Virus record (IMG/VR): IMGVR_UViG_3300036770_002345
Coordinates: 1-52,517 of that record
Direction: 5' to 3' (one strand)
DNA length: 52,517 bases
Source of the DNA: a virus
Positions 7,889-15,910 of the stretch are shown piece by piece (position 1 is the stretch's first letter; each line of letters starts with the position of its first letter). Position numbers and translations under genes: made by a program. The notes below the pieces were generated by a model. The model worked only from the letters and a program-made list of their open reading frames with translations. It ran no database searches and had not been told where the DNA came from.

Positions 7889-8335
7889 TTAACCTCGTCC
7901 GAAAGTGGTGCGCGTGGATCGCTCCGGATTAAGGAGCGGCATTCGCGGATCATTTTCCCGTAGATAACTACGGTCCACACCGTCGATCTGTCGATCTGAA
8001 AGGTCTTGGAAGTATTTCTGGCGTTGCAACATCTTCTCTTGAGGAGCCTTGCATAGGAGCAAACCCCCCACTTCCACGTTCCCTTTAAACTGAGAATTGA
8101 TGTCTGAAAGGATCTTCAACTCAGGATGATCCTCTGCTTTGACAGGTTCCCAGCCCTCACGGAACTGGCGTGAGACGTTGGTGTTATCCGAACGTCCTAG
8201 TGAAGAAGTGCGAATCCAGCGGAATACCCAACCGTCTTTCGGCTCGGGGACCGGCAGTGCAGATTGCGGCAACCAAGCGTCCGTGGGACGCGATTCGGCT
8301 GCACGGTCAATACGAATTTTGCGCTCATCAGCCAT
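7889..8335 (-). CDS. Conserved phage head-module protein
   Basis: The 148-residue protein starts MADERKIRIDRAAESRPTD and has PKDGWVFRWIRTSSLGRSD and QFREGWEPVKAEDHPEL, with a C-terminus rich in charged helices (QEKMLQRQKYFQDLSDRQ). I recognise it as a recurrent protein between scaffold and capsid genes, without a proven role. The ATG at 8335 overlaps the scaffold gene's last codons and is preceded by AAGGAGAG. An upstream start at 8386 is less likely. Confidence 0.65.
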   Translation of the reverse strand: MADERKIRIDRAAESRPTDAWLPQSALPVPEPKDGWVFRWIRTSSLGRSDNTNVSRQFREGWEPVKAEDHPELKILSDINSQFKGNVEVGGLLLCKAPQEKMLQRQKYFQDLSDRQIDGVDRSYLRENDPRMPLLNPERSTRTTFGRG

Positions 8336-9308
8336 TGTAACTCTCCTTGATGAGTTGTTTGGCGTACTGCTCGGGGGTGATGCCAAGTCTCTTAGCGACA
8401 GAAACTTGTGTGGCAGTCAACTGGATTTTGCGTGGCTTAGCGCCGTTGTTTCGGCTGGCTGAAGCAACCACGGTGGAAGGGGTGCGTTGAGGGGCAACAG
8501 AGACTTGAACGTCTCCGCTATCTTTCTCAAAGTAATCTGGAAAACGCTGCCGCATCGCAGCATCAATCTTTTCGTAGTACTCGTCCGTGTCGGCTTTGAT
8601 GCCTTGCTCACGAATCAGAGTCTCATGAACTCCGTATGCCAATGCGGTCATCTCGCGGTTGCCTTGAGGGCCGAACCAAGGATTGCGCTTGGTCCAGTCC
8701 AGAGCTTTATCGCTCGGCTTGGGCGGCTGATACTGCGCTACCGGAGGTGCGTAGTTTTGAGGGACCTGCTGGGGCTTGGGTCGAGACTGAATAACACGCT
8801 CATGTTTTTCAGCCTCCCGAAACTCCGTCTGGGCATTCAGGAGTTTCTCTTGGGCTGCGATGATCTTTTCCGCATCACCGGCTTCGTAGGCGTCCTTGTA
8901 AAGGCTCTTGGCCTGTTCAAGGGCGAGGTTAGCGCGGGCTTTGATTTGGGAGACGAGTGCGCCTTCTCCGCGCTGGATCAATGACTCGTATTGCTGGTTT
9001 TTGGTGACCAGTTGTTGTGCGTAGCGAAGAGCCTCTTCGCGCATTTGTTCTGCGGCTTCTCGTTGCCGCTGCGCTTCATGCTGTTCGTACTTGAGCTTGT
9101 TAATACGTTTGCGGACTTTTTCACTGTAGTCCGACAGTTCTTCATCGTCTTCCTTCTCAGCCTGTTTGGTAGGCTGCTTAGGCATGTCATCGACGATTTC
9201 GAGTTCTACTTCGGGTTCCGAAGCAGACGGGGTTTCCTTTTCAGGAATTTGCAAGGGGGCTGAAACTCCGAAGAATTTCTCTTCCTTGGACATGGTTTCC
9301 GTACTCAT
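8328..9308 (-). CDS. Capsid scaffolding protein
   Basis: The protein of 326 residues is highly charged and helical. Residues about 25-60 are acidic and Pro/Glu-rich (EPEVELEIVDDMP). Residues 65-190 form a long predicted coiled coil rich in Glu, Gln, Lys and Ala. The middle is Pro/Gln-rich, and the C-terminus is a compact basic helical segment (QVSVAKRLGITPEQYAKQLI). This is the usual plan of phage scaffolds, in which the basic end binds the capsid protein. Gene order portal-GroES-like-scaffold-capsid supports it. The start overlaps the upstream stop. Confidence 0.82.
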   Translation of the reverse strand: MSTETMSKEEKFFGVSAPLQIPEKETPSASEPEVELEIVDDMPKQPTKQAEKEDDEELSDYSEKVRKRINKLKYEQHEAQRQREAAEQMREEALRYAQQLVTKNQQYESLIQRGEGALVSQIKARANLALEQAKSLYKDAYEAGDAEKIIAAQEKLLNAQTEFREAEKHERVIQSRPKPQQVPQNYAPPVAQYQPPKPSDKALDWTKRNPWFGPQGNREMTALAYGVHETLIREQGIKADTDEYYEKIDAAMRQRFPDYFEKDSGDVQVSVAPQRTPSTVVASASRNNGAKPRKIQLTATQVSVAKRLGITPEQYAKQLIKESYNG

Positions 9309-9679
9309 GCTTTCACCACTCCTCTAGGATCTTCGACAACCGCCTCGACGGAGTCATCGTTGATCAAACGGAACTCTTTCCCATGGACCTTGAAGCGGGT
9401 TCCCGAATAAGAACGCATCATGATCCAGTCCCCTTCTTTGCAGTAAGGGCCAGAAGGGAAACGATCAGCGGACTTGTAAGCATCCGGTCCCATCGCGAGG
9501 ACGAAACCAACGATGCTCCCAATCTCTTCAGCCTCAAGTGTTGAAGAGGCTTTAAGGATTCCACCTTCTGTTTTCTCTTCCGGGTTAGGTAGGGCGATGA
9601 GTAACTTGTACCCAGTCGGTTTGGGTAATTGACTTGCGGCTTTTTGGGCCTGTTCGTCGTTTAAACTTTTATCCGTCAT
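9305..9679 (-). CDS. GroES-like co-chaperonin of the head module
   Basis: The 124-residue product contains KPTGYKLLIALPNPEEKTEG, GSIVGFVLAMGPDAYK, GDWIMMRSYSGTRFKV and FRLINDDSVEAVVEDP. This order of beta strands and the mobile-loop-like KTEGGI segment match Cpn10/GroES-fold proteins and phage T4 gp31-like co-chaperonins. Such proteins cap the host GroEL to fold the major capsid protein. It sits inside the head operon, next to the scaffold. I chose the ATG at 9679, preceded by GGAAGG, over one at 9700. Confidence 0.82.
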   Translation of the reverse strand: MTDKSLNDEQAQKAASQLPKPTGYKLLIALPNPEEKTEGGILKASSTLEAEEIGSIVGFVLAMGPDAYKSADRFPSGPYCKEGDWIMMRSYSGTRFKVHGKEFRLINDDSVEAVVEDPRGVVKA

Positions 9680-9746
9680 AGCACCTTCCGGTGGTTGCAC
9701 CCTTGCGGGCGGTTGCGCTGTTTACACAGCGAAGTTGTTAAGCCGT

Positions 9747-9944
9747 TTAATCATCGTCAATTTGTTTCGTGAGGTCAAGCAGTTCTCGTTCGGCGCGGGC
9801 CAAACCCTCGACAACACCACAACACCGCTTGTACTCAGCGAAGTCCACGCAGCCGCCACCGGCAATGTGATCGGCCATGTCGTTCATCTGCTGGCGTAGA
9901 GATTTACGCAGGTATTCTGCGAGATTATCGCTCGCGGTCTGCAT
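9747..9944 (-). CDS. Small conserved phage protein
   Basis: This 65-residue acidic helical protein (SDNLAEYLRKSLRQQMNDMA, then GGCVDFAEYKRCCGVVEGLA) overlaps the end of the portal gene by 20 bases. I recognise the pattern as a short protein commonly found between portal and scaffold in similar phages. Function is unknown. A paired CC and a preceding C may contribute to structure. Confidence 0.6.
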   Translation of the reverse strand: MQTASDNLAEYLRKSLRQQMNDMADHIAGGGCVDFAEYKRCCGVVEGLARAERELLDLTKQIDDD

Positions 9945-12429
9945 TGCGTTCCCTCATGTCTTGTTCTCTTTGCTGGGCGGAGAGTAGATCCCGGGCAATT
10001 TCGACGCCTAGTTTCGCGCCTTGGACCTTGTCTCGGGAGGCAATCTCTTTGCTCTGAAGTTCGTTCGAGGCGTTGGTCGAAGCGATTTGAACGCCAAGCC
10101 TTGCGCCTTCGATACGTTCTTGAACCTTGAGACGCTCTTGTTCGGACTGCATCCGCATCTGGGCCTTTTGCATATCCGCTTGAACCTTCGCCATGTCGGC
10201 TTGGGCTTTTTGTTGGATTTCCTGAGCGCGAAGCTGGAGTTTCTGCATTTCCATTTGCAGTACCGGGTCTTGTTGTTCCTGCATCTGCTGCTGCATTTGG
10301 GCTTCGCGTTGGGCCTTTCCCAACACTTGCGCTGCCGCAGGGGCGACGAGTTCCGAGATACGGTATTCGATATCCTCGGGGAGGGGTTCCCCGGGAGGGG
10401 GGAGCTTGAGGCCGAGTTCTTTCTCGATCTGCTGGCGATAGGCAAAGGCCAAGTGTTCGGCCACATGCGCGGCCAATGCCGCTTGGAGAGCTTGAGCAGC
10501 CTGAGGAGCCTGCTGGAGCATTTGCTGAAGACGGGGATCTTGGCCGAAAGACATGTGGACCTGAATATGCGCTTCATGATCCTGATAGATAAACGCCTTG
10601 ATGGGTTTCATCGTGAGGGCGTTCATGTTCTCGGTGACCGGATCGGTCGGCGGAATCTCTTCCTTGTTCGGGAGAACCTCTTGCGGATCAGCAATCCCGA
10701 GGGCTTCGATCATCTGCCGGTGCAGCATGGGCAGGTCATACAACTGCGGGGCTTGGGAGGCGAGTTGCAATGCCGCCTGATATTTCATGATCCGCTGGGC
10801 CATGGTCCCGGCATTGGGATCGGATACCGGGATCACATCGATGCGATCATCGAAATCCTGTTTGGTAAGTTCTTTACCCGGGATGTCGTAGGGATATTCC
10901 GTAGGGCCGTAATCGAAAATAACCTGCGAAAGGAGTTTCAACTCCTTCTTCATGGAGGCGTGTAAACGGGCTTGGACCGCTGACAGCACCTTCATGGATC
11001 GTTCGATGATGGCGAGGGTGGTTCCGACCGGAGCCTCCCCGTTCATGTCCGCCACCTTCATGTCGGCTTGGGATGCGAACCTTCGGCCTTCATCGACGAT
11101 GTTGCCAAGCAATTGATAGAGGGTTCCCGAAGGCTCCTTGTAGGGGAGGAAGGTGATGTTATCGCGTAAGGCTCCGGACGGAATGTCCACATCACGGAAC
11201 TCACCCGGCATGATGGGGGTATCATCGCCTTTGATCCGGAGTCCGCGAGTTTTCAATCCGCCCGGAAGATTGGAAAGGGTTCCGGCGTCCACCAATTGGC
11301 GGAGGATGGACGTCGAAGACTTCGCCAGTCCTCCCACCAAATGGACTAATCCAAAGCCATAGAATCCGAGTCCGGGGATGTAGGTGTATTGGACGAAATG
11401 CTGGCGGCGTTTCTTTAAGGGATCATCTTCATACCAGTTCCGTCGAATCGATAGAATCAATCTAGAAGACTTATCGATGGTGATCACATAGGGCAACGCG
11501 ATTCCGGTGGGATTGCCCATGTCATCGGTGTCTTCGAAGCCGGGGAGATCATAATCCACCACCATCTCAAGGAGGGTGTAGCGGGAATCTAGATCCATTC
11601 CCTTTGATTCCCCGTTTAACTTGTCATAGGACTTCTGGATTTCGGTGATATCCGGGGACGGGGGAGGGAGATCCACATCAGAATAAAATCCTGAAACCTG
11701 CAACTTTCTAATTTCGTTGTAGGTTTTCTTCATGACATGGGTGGCCCGTTCGCAGGTCACCAAGTCAGTGGCCCCATACGACACCACGAAATCTTCTGCG
11801 GGAACGAAGATCGAAGCGGGTCTACCGAGGGAAGGATCGTAGTAGACCTTTCTGAATGCAGCGCCTGAGAGGGCAAGAGAAAAAAGAAGTTTCTCGGTCT
11901 CTGAGCGGTATTCGCTCATGCGTTCGGTCAAGAGATAGTTTAAATACTCTTGCACCCGCTGAGCTTGCTGCATTCTTTCGGGGGTGGTTTCACCCAAGAT
12001 CTTGGTTTGAACGGGGCCTCGGGCGGGGAAGATCTCTTGAATGGACTGGGCTTGGAAGCGAACAATGGCCTCGGAGAGCATGGGATGAAAGACCCCACAC
12101 GCGCCTTCCCATGGTTGGGTGCGATCTTCGATCTTGAGTCCTAAAAGATCGAGACCCTTGATGTAGGTGGTTTCCCATTCTTTGCGGGAATCCTTATCTG
12201 CATCGAAGAGGGTAACGAGTTCCGAAGCGATGTTCCCGAGAACCGAGTCATCGATAAACTCGGCGAGGTTGTCATCATGGGCGGCTTCCGAAAAGGGTTC
12301 CGCAGAGAGACTAATCTCCACGCCCCCATCTGGGAGTTCTACTACCACCCCTTCAGAAGGCGGTTCGACCGCAACTTCCATTGATCCTCCTCCCAACAGG
12401 GAGGGCATCAGAGCGCGATCTACACCCAT
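9925..12429 (-). CDS. Portal protein (SU10-like)
   Basis: The 834-residue protein carries a core (KEWETTYIKGLDLLGLKIED, QPWEGACGVFHPMLSEAIVR, ARGPVQTKI) that I recognise from large podoviral portals of the SU10 type. Twelve copies would form the DNA-packaging channel at one head vertex and bind the terminase. The last 200 residues are Gln-rich predicted coiled coil, likely the barrel or crown. I chose the ATG before GVDRALMPSLLGG, preceded by AAGGGG. A start at 12477 would overlap the upstream small gene. The length, above 800, is long for portals but usual in this group. Confidence 0.88.
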   Translation of the reverse strand: MGVDRALMPSLLGGGSMEVAVEPPSEGVVVELPDGGVEISLSAEPFSEAAHDDNLAEFIDDSVLGNIASELVTLFDADKDSRKEWETTYIKGLDLLGLKIEDRTQPWEGACGVFHPMLSEAIVRFQAQSIQEIFPARGPVQTKILGETTPERMQQAQRVQEYLNYLLTERMSEYRSETEKLLFSLALSGAAFRKVYYDPSLGRPASIFVPAEDFVVSYGATDLVTCERATHVMKKTYNEIRKLQVSGFYSDVDLPPPSPDITEIQKSYDKLNGESKGMDLDSRYTLLEMVVDYDLPGFEDTDDMGNPTGIALPYVITIDKSSRLILSIRRNWYEDDPLKKRRQHFVQYTYIPGLGFYGFGLVHLVGGLAKSSTSILRQLVDAGTLSNLPGGLKTRGLRIKGDDTPIMPGEFRDVDIPSGALRDNITFLPYKEPSGTLYQLLGNIVDEGRRFASQADMKVADMNGEAPVGTTLAIIERSMKVLSAVQARLHASMKKELKLLSQVIFDYGPTEYPYDIPGKELTKQDFDDRIDVIPVSDPNAGTMAQRIMKYQAALQLASQAPQLYDLPMLHRQMIEALGIADPQEVLPNKEEIPPTDPVTENMNALTMKPIKAFIYQDHEAHIQVHMSFGQDPRLQQMLQQAPQAAQALQAALAAHVAEHLAFAYRQQIEKELGLKLPPPGEPLPEDIEYRISELVAPAAAQVLGKAQREAQMQQQMQEQQDPVLQMEMQKLQLRAQEIQQKAQADMAKVQADMQKAQMRMQSEQERLKVQERIEGARLGVQIASTNASNELQSKEIASRDKVQGAKLGVEIARDLLSAQQREQDMRERNADRER

Positions 12430-12439
12430 GGCTTTCCCC

Positions 12440-12649
12440 TTATAGGTCGGTGAACTTGCCGCCTTTAACGGCAGCACCCATCCCTCGGGCAGTTCCCTCG
12501 GTTCCCATGCTCATGCCACCGCCGTACATCTTCTTTGAACGCATGGCACCGCCCACCATCACCGGCTTCCCTTTGGACATTTTGTCCTTAGGTTGCTTGC
12601 GAGACTTCGGGGCTTCTTTCTTTTCAGACTTGTCTGTTTTGCCTTTCAT
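12440..12649 (-). CDS. Small basic Gly/Met/Lys-rich protein between TerL and portal
   Basis: The 69-residue sequence is lysine-rich at the N-terminus (KTDKSEKKEAPKSRKQPKDK). It then becomes Gly/Met-rich and ends with RGMGAAVKGGKFTDL, a C-terminal pattern seen on other tiny phage proteins. It resembles the small basic genes near 3 kb. Function is unknown. The leader TGAGGATTTAAACGATG again places an ATTTAAAC word beside the start codon. Confidence 0.58.
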   Translation of the reverse strand: MKGKTDKSEKKEAPKSRKQPKDKMSKGKPVMVGGAMRSKKMYGGGMSMGTEGTARGMGAAVKGGKFTDL

Positions 12650-12660
12650 CGTTTAAATCC

Positions 12661-14169
12661 TCAGTAGTACGCCACTTTACGTTTATACACCGGTTCATCT
12701 TGTTGATCGGATTGAAGGGAAATAAATCCTCCCCTCCGATAACGGAGTAATGCCTGTGTGCAGGAGTCTACATAGTCATCATGCTCTCCGGCAGGAAAAG
12801 ACGCAAATTCCTCGACCACTTCCTCCGCAAAGCGTTTGTTCGGTCGCCACACTTTTCCACTGGCAAAGAGATCACTAATCGCATTCACACGGGCAATTTT
12901 ATCGTTCCCCCGAGAAGGGGTATATTCTGACACCGGAATCCCCATCGCACGAAGTTCGAAGATCAATGGGGTCCCTGCGGCCTTGGCTTCCACAATAAGG
13001 GAATCGGGCTTCCAGTAGTTGTAGAGTTCATAGGCTCTTTTCTTTAAGGTCGGGAACTCCATCTTCTCTCGATGGGCATCCATCAAAATCAGATTCGGTT
13101 GCATGACCCCAGACTCATCCGGGTGGTAGAAGACACCCCAAGTGGTACAGGCGGAGTAATCCGAGCGTTCGGATTTCAAGAATGCGGTGTCCCATGACTG
13201 GATCAAAAACTGACACTGTGGGGGATCTTCTCTATCCCATACCTTCCATGATTCGCGTTTAACCAGAGCGCCTTCTTCGGAGGTGGGATTCTGCTGATAC
13301 TGCGCCATCCACTTATGAACGGGGATTTCTTCCCGGATGGCTTCCAGTTCCTCTAGGGGCCAGAACTCCGGCCACAAAGGTTTCCCTGAAGGCATGATGG
13401 CGGGGAACTCGATGACCTCCCATTCATCCCCACCCCTCTGTGCAGAGGCTTTGAGGACCTGTCCGACGAGATCTCTCTTCGACCAACGGGTACAGATGAT
13501 GACAATGGCCCCACCGGGTTGAAGCCGTTGGCGGGGACCGGAGGTATACCATTCATAGGCATGGTCGAAGACGGACGGATCTGCCGATTGGCCCTCTTGT
13601 TCATCATGGGGATCATCGATAACGAGAATATCAGCACCTTTACCGGTCACGGCACCGCCAATACCGATGGCGAAGTAGTCACCGCCCTTGGAAGTACTCC
13701 ATCGACCTGCGGCTTTGGAGTCCGCACGGAGGGAAACATCCGGAAATACCTCCCGATAGGTGTCGGAATCCACCAAGTTACGCACTTTCCGACCAAATCC
13801 CACCGAAAGTTCCGCCGTGTGAGAGGCTTGGATCACCTTTTTGTGGGGGAACTTGCCCAAAAACCACGCTGGAAAGAGAAAAGACCCGAATTCTGACTTG
13901 GTGTGCCGAGGAGGCATGCAAATGATCAACCGTTTGAGCTTGCCTTCCGCAATTTCCTCAAACTTTTCCCCCATAATCTTGTGATGACGGCCCGAAATGA
14001 ACCCCGGCCACACCTTCTGCACAAACGGAATGAATCTTTCTTGGGCTAATTCCTTAGATTTCGCCCTTTCCCATTCCTCTAACAACCCTAACCATTCTTT
14101 CTGCTGATCAGGAGGGAGGTTTTGCACTAACCCCATGATTTTAGGAAGGTTTTCTACTGTTAGTTGCAC
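12661..14169 (-). CDS. terL: Terminase large subunit
   Basis: TerL is the ATP-driven packaging motor and nuclease. The ATPase half shows an atypical Walker A (CMPPRHTKSE, about residues 84-93), a Walker B (ILVIDDPHDE, 181-190) and the coupling-motif region IVIICTRWSKRD. The nuclease half shows the RNase H-like acidic residues in QSWDTAF (327), VEAKAAG and HDDYVDS. Length, 502 residues, is normal. The start is a GTG preceded by GAGG about ten bases upstream. An internal ATG at residue 12 is the alternative. A strong promoter and a structured leader lie upstream. Confidence 0.95.
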   Translation of the reverse strand: MQLTVENLPKIMGLVQNLPPDQQKEWLGLLEEWERAKSKELAQERFIPFVQKVWPGFISGRHHKIMGEKFEEIAEGKLKRLIICMPPRHTKSEFGSFLFPAWFLGKFPHKKVIQASHTAELSVGFGRKVRNLVDSDTYREVFPDVSLRADSKAAGRWSTSKGGDYFAIGIGGAVTGKGADILVIDDPHDEQEGQSADPSVFDHAYEWYTSGPRQRLQPGGAIVIICTRWSKRDLVGQVLKASAQRGGDEWEVIEFPAIMPSGKPLWPEFWPLEELEAIREEIPVHKWMAQYQQNPTSEEGALVKRESWKVWDREDPPQCQFLIQSWDTAFLKSERSDYSACTTWGVFYHPDESGVMQPNLILMDAHREKMEFPTLKKRAYELYNYWKPDSLIVEAKAAGTPLIFELRAMGIPVSEYTPSRGNDKIARVNAISDLFASGKVWRPNKRFAEEVVEEFASFPAGEHDDYVDSCTQALLRYRRGGFISLQSDQQDEPVYKRKVAYY

Positions 14170-14370
14170 TTAGAATAGCCTCAAAATGCAGGGACAATAG
14201 CCCCCGTTTCATCACATTCAAAGTGCCTGTCTCCTAATTCACCTCTTCGCGATGCCCCACCCTCTGGAGTGGGGCTAAGCGACGCCGTTACATCAGTCCA
14301 CAGCCTGTCGAGGAGTCTTAACATCGTCCTAAACACTATAACTCAGGCTGTTTATTTTTTTCTAGAAGAC
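14170..14370 (-). promoter_or_regulatory. Structured 5' leader of the terL message
   Basis: Between the promoter and the terL GTG lie about 200 bases with no ORF. The clearest element is a nested hairpin in which GCCCCAC pairs with GTGGGGC (plus-strand 14254-14275), enclosed by a TCGC/GCGA pair. A second, weaker pairing lies near GGGGGCTATTGTCCC. A leader this long before terminase suggests RNA-level control or a processing site. I could not match it to a named motif. Confidence 0.5.
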
Positions 14371-14377
14371 AGGTCCG

Positions 14378-14406
14378 ATTATATCACATTTAAGAAGGAA
14401 TGTCAA
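14378..14406 (-). promoter_or_regulatory. Near-perfect sigma70 promoter for terL/head operon
   Basis: On the minus strand TTGACA (-35, plus-strand 14401-14406) and TATAAT (-10, 14378-14383) are separated by exactly 17 bases. All twelve consensus positions match, and transcription would start near 14371, reading toward terL. This is the best promoter in the window and implies that the host RNA polymerase transcribes the head operon. Confidence 0.92.
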
Positions 14407-14713
14407 TAGTGTTTTTTAGAAATTTTTGCAAAAAATTTTTCTACATCTCACTTCCTTTCTACCTTAACACCCAACCCTACGGAACCTTACCCTACAGTAA
14501 CTCCCACGGAACTTAACCCCTATACCCCCACCTGTTGTTTTTAGACAACATAGGGGAAAAGTAGGGGATCGTTTGAGTGAAATCGTATGTATGGGTGCGC
14601 GCAGGTACCCGCCTGTGTGCGGGGGGGTGCGGGTGCGCGTTAGAGACGCGCAGGCGTGCGCGTTTAACCCCCCCGTGCGTGCGCGTAAGAACACCGCGCA
14701 GGCGCTCGCGCTT
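14407..14713. other. Non-coding block between terS and terL, AT-rich then GC-repeat-rich
   Basis: There is no credible gene here. The first part holds an A/T run (AAAAAATTTTT near 14425) and a hairpin TGTTGT-TTTTAG-ACAACA (14533-14550). The second part (14590-14713) is built from near-repeats of GCGCAGG and GTGCGCG, including the hairpin CGCGT-TAGAG-ACGCG. Its position between the terminase genes makes it a candidate packaging recognition site, though only by analogy. Confidence 0.45.
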
Positions 14714-15256
14714 CTACTGCAACACGGAACCCGCCGCGCCACTCGCGGCGTCCGACTCGGGCGACGGGCCGCACCCGTCGACTGAGGCGGTCTGGTCAAC
14801 GTCGCTTGCGTTTAAACCGTTCGACGCCAACAGGGTTGCGAGCTTGCGTTCCAGATCAGCCGCAACCAGTGCAGCCGGACGCTCACGGTTGTCCTCGATG
14901 ACGTCCCTGTAAAGGCCGCATGCCTTGCCTAGCAGTTCCGCTGCCCGTAGCTGCGTTTGGGTCGCGGGAACTTCGCCCTTTGACCATTGGCGTAGCAGAG
15001 TGACAAGCATATCCCTGTCAGAAACAGTGACTGCCTCACTTTTCCGCCTCTTTTCCGCCGCAAGTGCCTCGATGCACCCCGATATCTTCCCGTCCACCAT
15101 CAGTTCCGCCGCCCGTTTCTGCACACTCGCAGGCTTCATATTCTCGGCGTCATAGCTGTTTCGGTAGGACTCGGCCAAGTTCATGCCGCTGACTACGTTT
15201 TCGCAGAATTTCCGCTGTTTTGCAGTTAACCCGTATTCATCTGTCATGCCTGCCAT
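14714..15256 (-). CDS. terS: Terminase small subunit
   Basis: The N-terminal part is a DNA-binding terminase_2-like segment (YGLTAKQRKFCENVVSG, NLAESYRNSYDAENM, VQKRAAELMVDGKISGCIEA). A helical oligomerisation region and a disordered Ser/Ala/Gly-rich tail follow. The protein selects viral DNA for packaging and hands it to TerL. Length, 180 residues, is normal. The ATG at 15256 has AAGG further upstream, and the ATG at 15247 is equally possible. It is separated from terL by the GC-repeat block rather than being adjacent. Confidence 0.85.
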   Translation of the reverse strand: MAGMTDEYGLTAKQRKFCENVVSGMNLAESYRNSYDAENMKPASVQKRAAELMVDGKISGCIEALAAEKRRKSEAVTVSDRDMLVTLLRQWSKGEVPATQTQLRAAELLGKACGLYRDVIEDNRERPAALVAADLERKLATLLASNGLNASDVDQTASVDGCGPSPESDAASGAAGSVLQ

Positions 15257-15261
15257 GATGC

Positions 15262-15427
15262 GTTTAACCCTTGTTTACAAGCTGATTTGCTAATCTTTGA
15301 CCATGCTGACTGCCTGATCTACTCACCGAATCCTACCCCTTGAGCCGTTTAACCGCAACTTTCAAAGAATTAAATTCAACCGATAATCAATGACTTAGCT
15401 GACAAGCTGATAAATTTATCGTTTAAC
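15262..15427. repeat. GGTTAAACG repeats, direct repeat and palindrome beside the early promoter
   Basis: On the minus strand GGTTAAACG (or GGGTTAAACG) occurs at plus-strand 15262-15268, 15347-15353 and 15421-15427, with further copies at 14662 and 14810. ACAAGCTGAT is repeated at 15277 and 15402. A perfect 12-base palindrome GATAAATTTATC fills 15409-15420 and abuts the last repeat, which itself touches the TTGACA of the early promoter. This arrangement resembles an operator or an iteron-type origin. Confidence 0.55.
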
Positions 15428-15430
15428 CAG

Positions 15431-15459
15431 TTGACATGTGACCATGTTATCCGTAGAGT
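15431..15459 (+). promoter_or_regulatory. Early promoter A
   Basis: TTGACA (15431-15436) is followed after 17 bases by TAGAGT (15454-15459), which shares four of six bases with TATAAT. The hexamer context TTGACATGT recurs in other early promoters of this window. Transcription would start near 15466 and enter the structured leader. It diverges from terS. Confidence 0.72.
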
Positions 15460-15465
15460 GCGCTC

Positions 15466-15799
15466 CATCGGCGGCGAGAACAGCGAAAAGCACCGCAGCC
15501 GAGGAAGCGAAAAGCCAGACACTGCAAGCGAGCCGGAGGCTCCCCAGACTGGAAACATCGCGAAGGGTGGCGCCGCTGACACGGCTTGTGAGTACCAACA
15601 CCCGCTGCTGAGATGCAGCCGCACGGGGAACCCGTCAAGCGATACACCGCCCGCACTGAGGCGCGGGGCCATGTGAGTCGGCGAGCGTGAAGGAACTCGC
15701 GAGCATGGCCTGAAGCGAAGGTGCGGGGTTAACGGCTGATTGAGTAGAGCGCCCCTCGGGACGCTGCACTGAGTCAACCAACAACGTGGAGTGCAAGCC
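15466..15799 (+). ncRNA. Highly structured GC-rich early leader RNA, unnamed
   Basis: About 330 bases without a credible gene form a dense series of perfect hairpins: GGGTG/CACCC (15565-15603) enclosing GCCG/CGGC; GCTGC/GCAGC (15604-15619); ACGGG/CCCGT with a GAA loop (15623-15635); CCCGC/GCGGG (15650-15667); and GGCCATG/CATGGCC (15667-15710) enclosing GCGAG/CTCGC. GCGAAAAGC occurs twice near 15483 and 15507. The end (CAACCAACAACG, then GTGCAAGCC before ATG) resembles the tails that follow the hammerheads. It is probably the 5' leader of the first early transcript. I cannot assign it to a known RNA family. Confidence 0.65.
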
Positions 15800-15910
15800 A
15801 TGAGCAAGTCATTTAAACAAGCCATCAAGTCGAGCAAAAAGGGTCACTGGGAATTGCATCCGTTCGATGCGGTTCCGGTATGGGTTCCGGCCAAAAAGGG
15901 GGGCAAGTGA
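15800..15910 (+). CDS. Tiny basic protein, first gene of the early operon
   Basis: A 36-residue ORF reads MSKSFKQAIKSSKKGHWELH and ends in VPAKKGGK. It starts right after the structured leader with GGAGTGCAAGCC before the ATG, and its stop overlaps the next start (TGATG). It is basic at both ends. Codon choice and coupling support a real gene, but the function is unknown. Confidence 0.6.
   Translation: MSKSFKQAIKSSKKGHWELHPFDAVPVWVPAKKGGK

Noticed and set aside
14170-14340. Hammerhead in the terL leader (CTGATG and GATGAAAC on the minus strand)
   Set aside because: The core reads CTGATGT and no stem II/III pairing connects it to GAAAC.
14464-14912. Overlapping ORFs in the GC-repeat block
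   Set aside because: They are Arg/Cys-rich frames on both strands of low-complexity DNA and conflict with terS.
15734-15790. A fourth hammerhead just before the first small gene
   Set aside because: CTGATTGAG has an extra base in the core and no GAAA with matching stems could be placed. It may be a degenerate relative but does not meet the consensus.
15376-15837. Open 153-codon minus-strand frame over the early leader
   Set aside because: It overlaps the dense hairpins, has a Ser/Leu/Pro/Cys-rich noise-like translation, no ribosome binding site and runs against the promoter. Open frames on both strands are expected in such GC-rich RNA-coding DNA.
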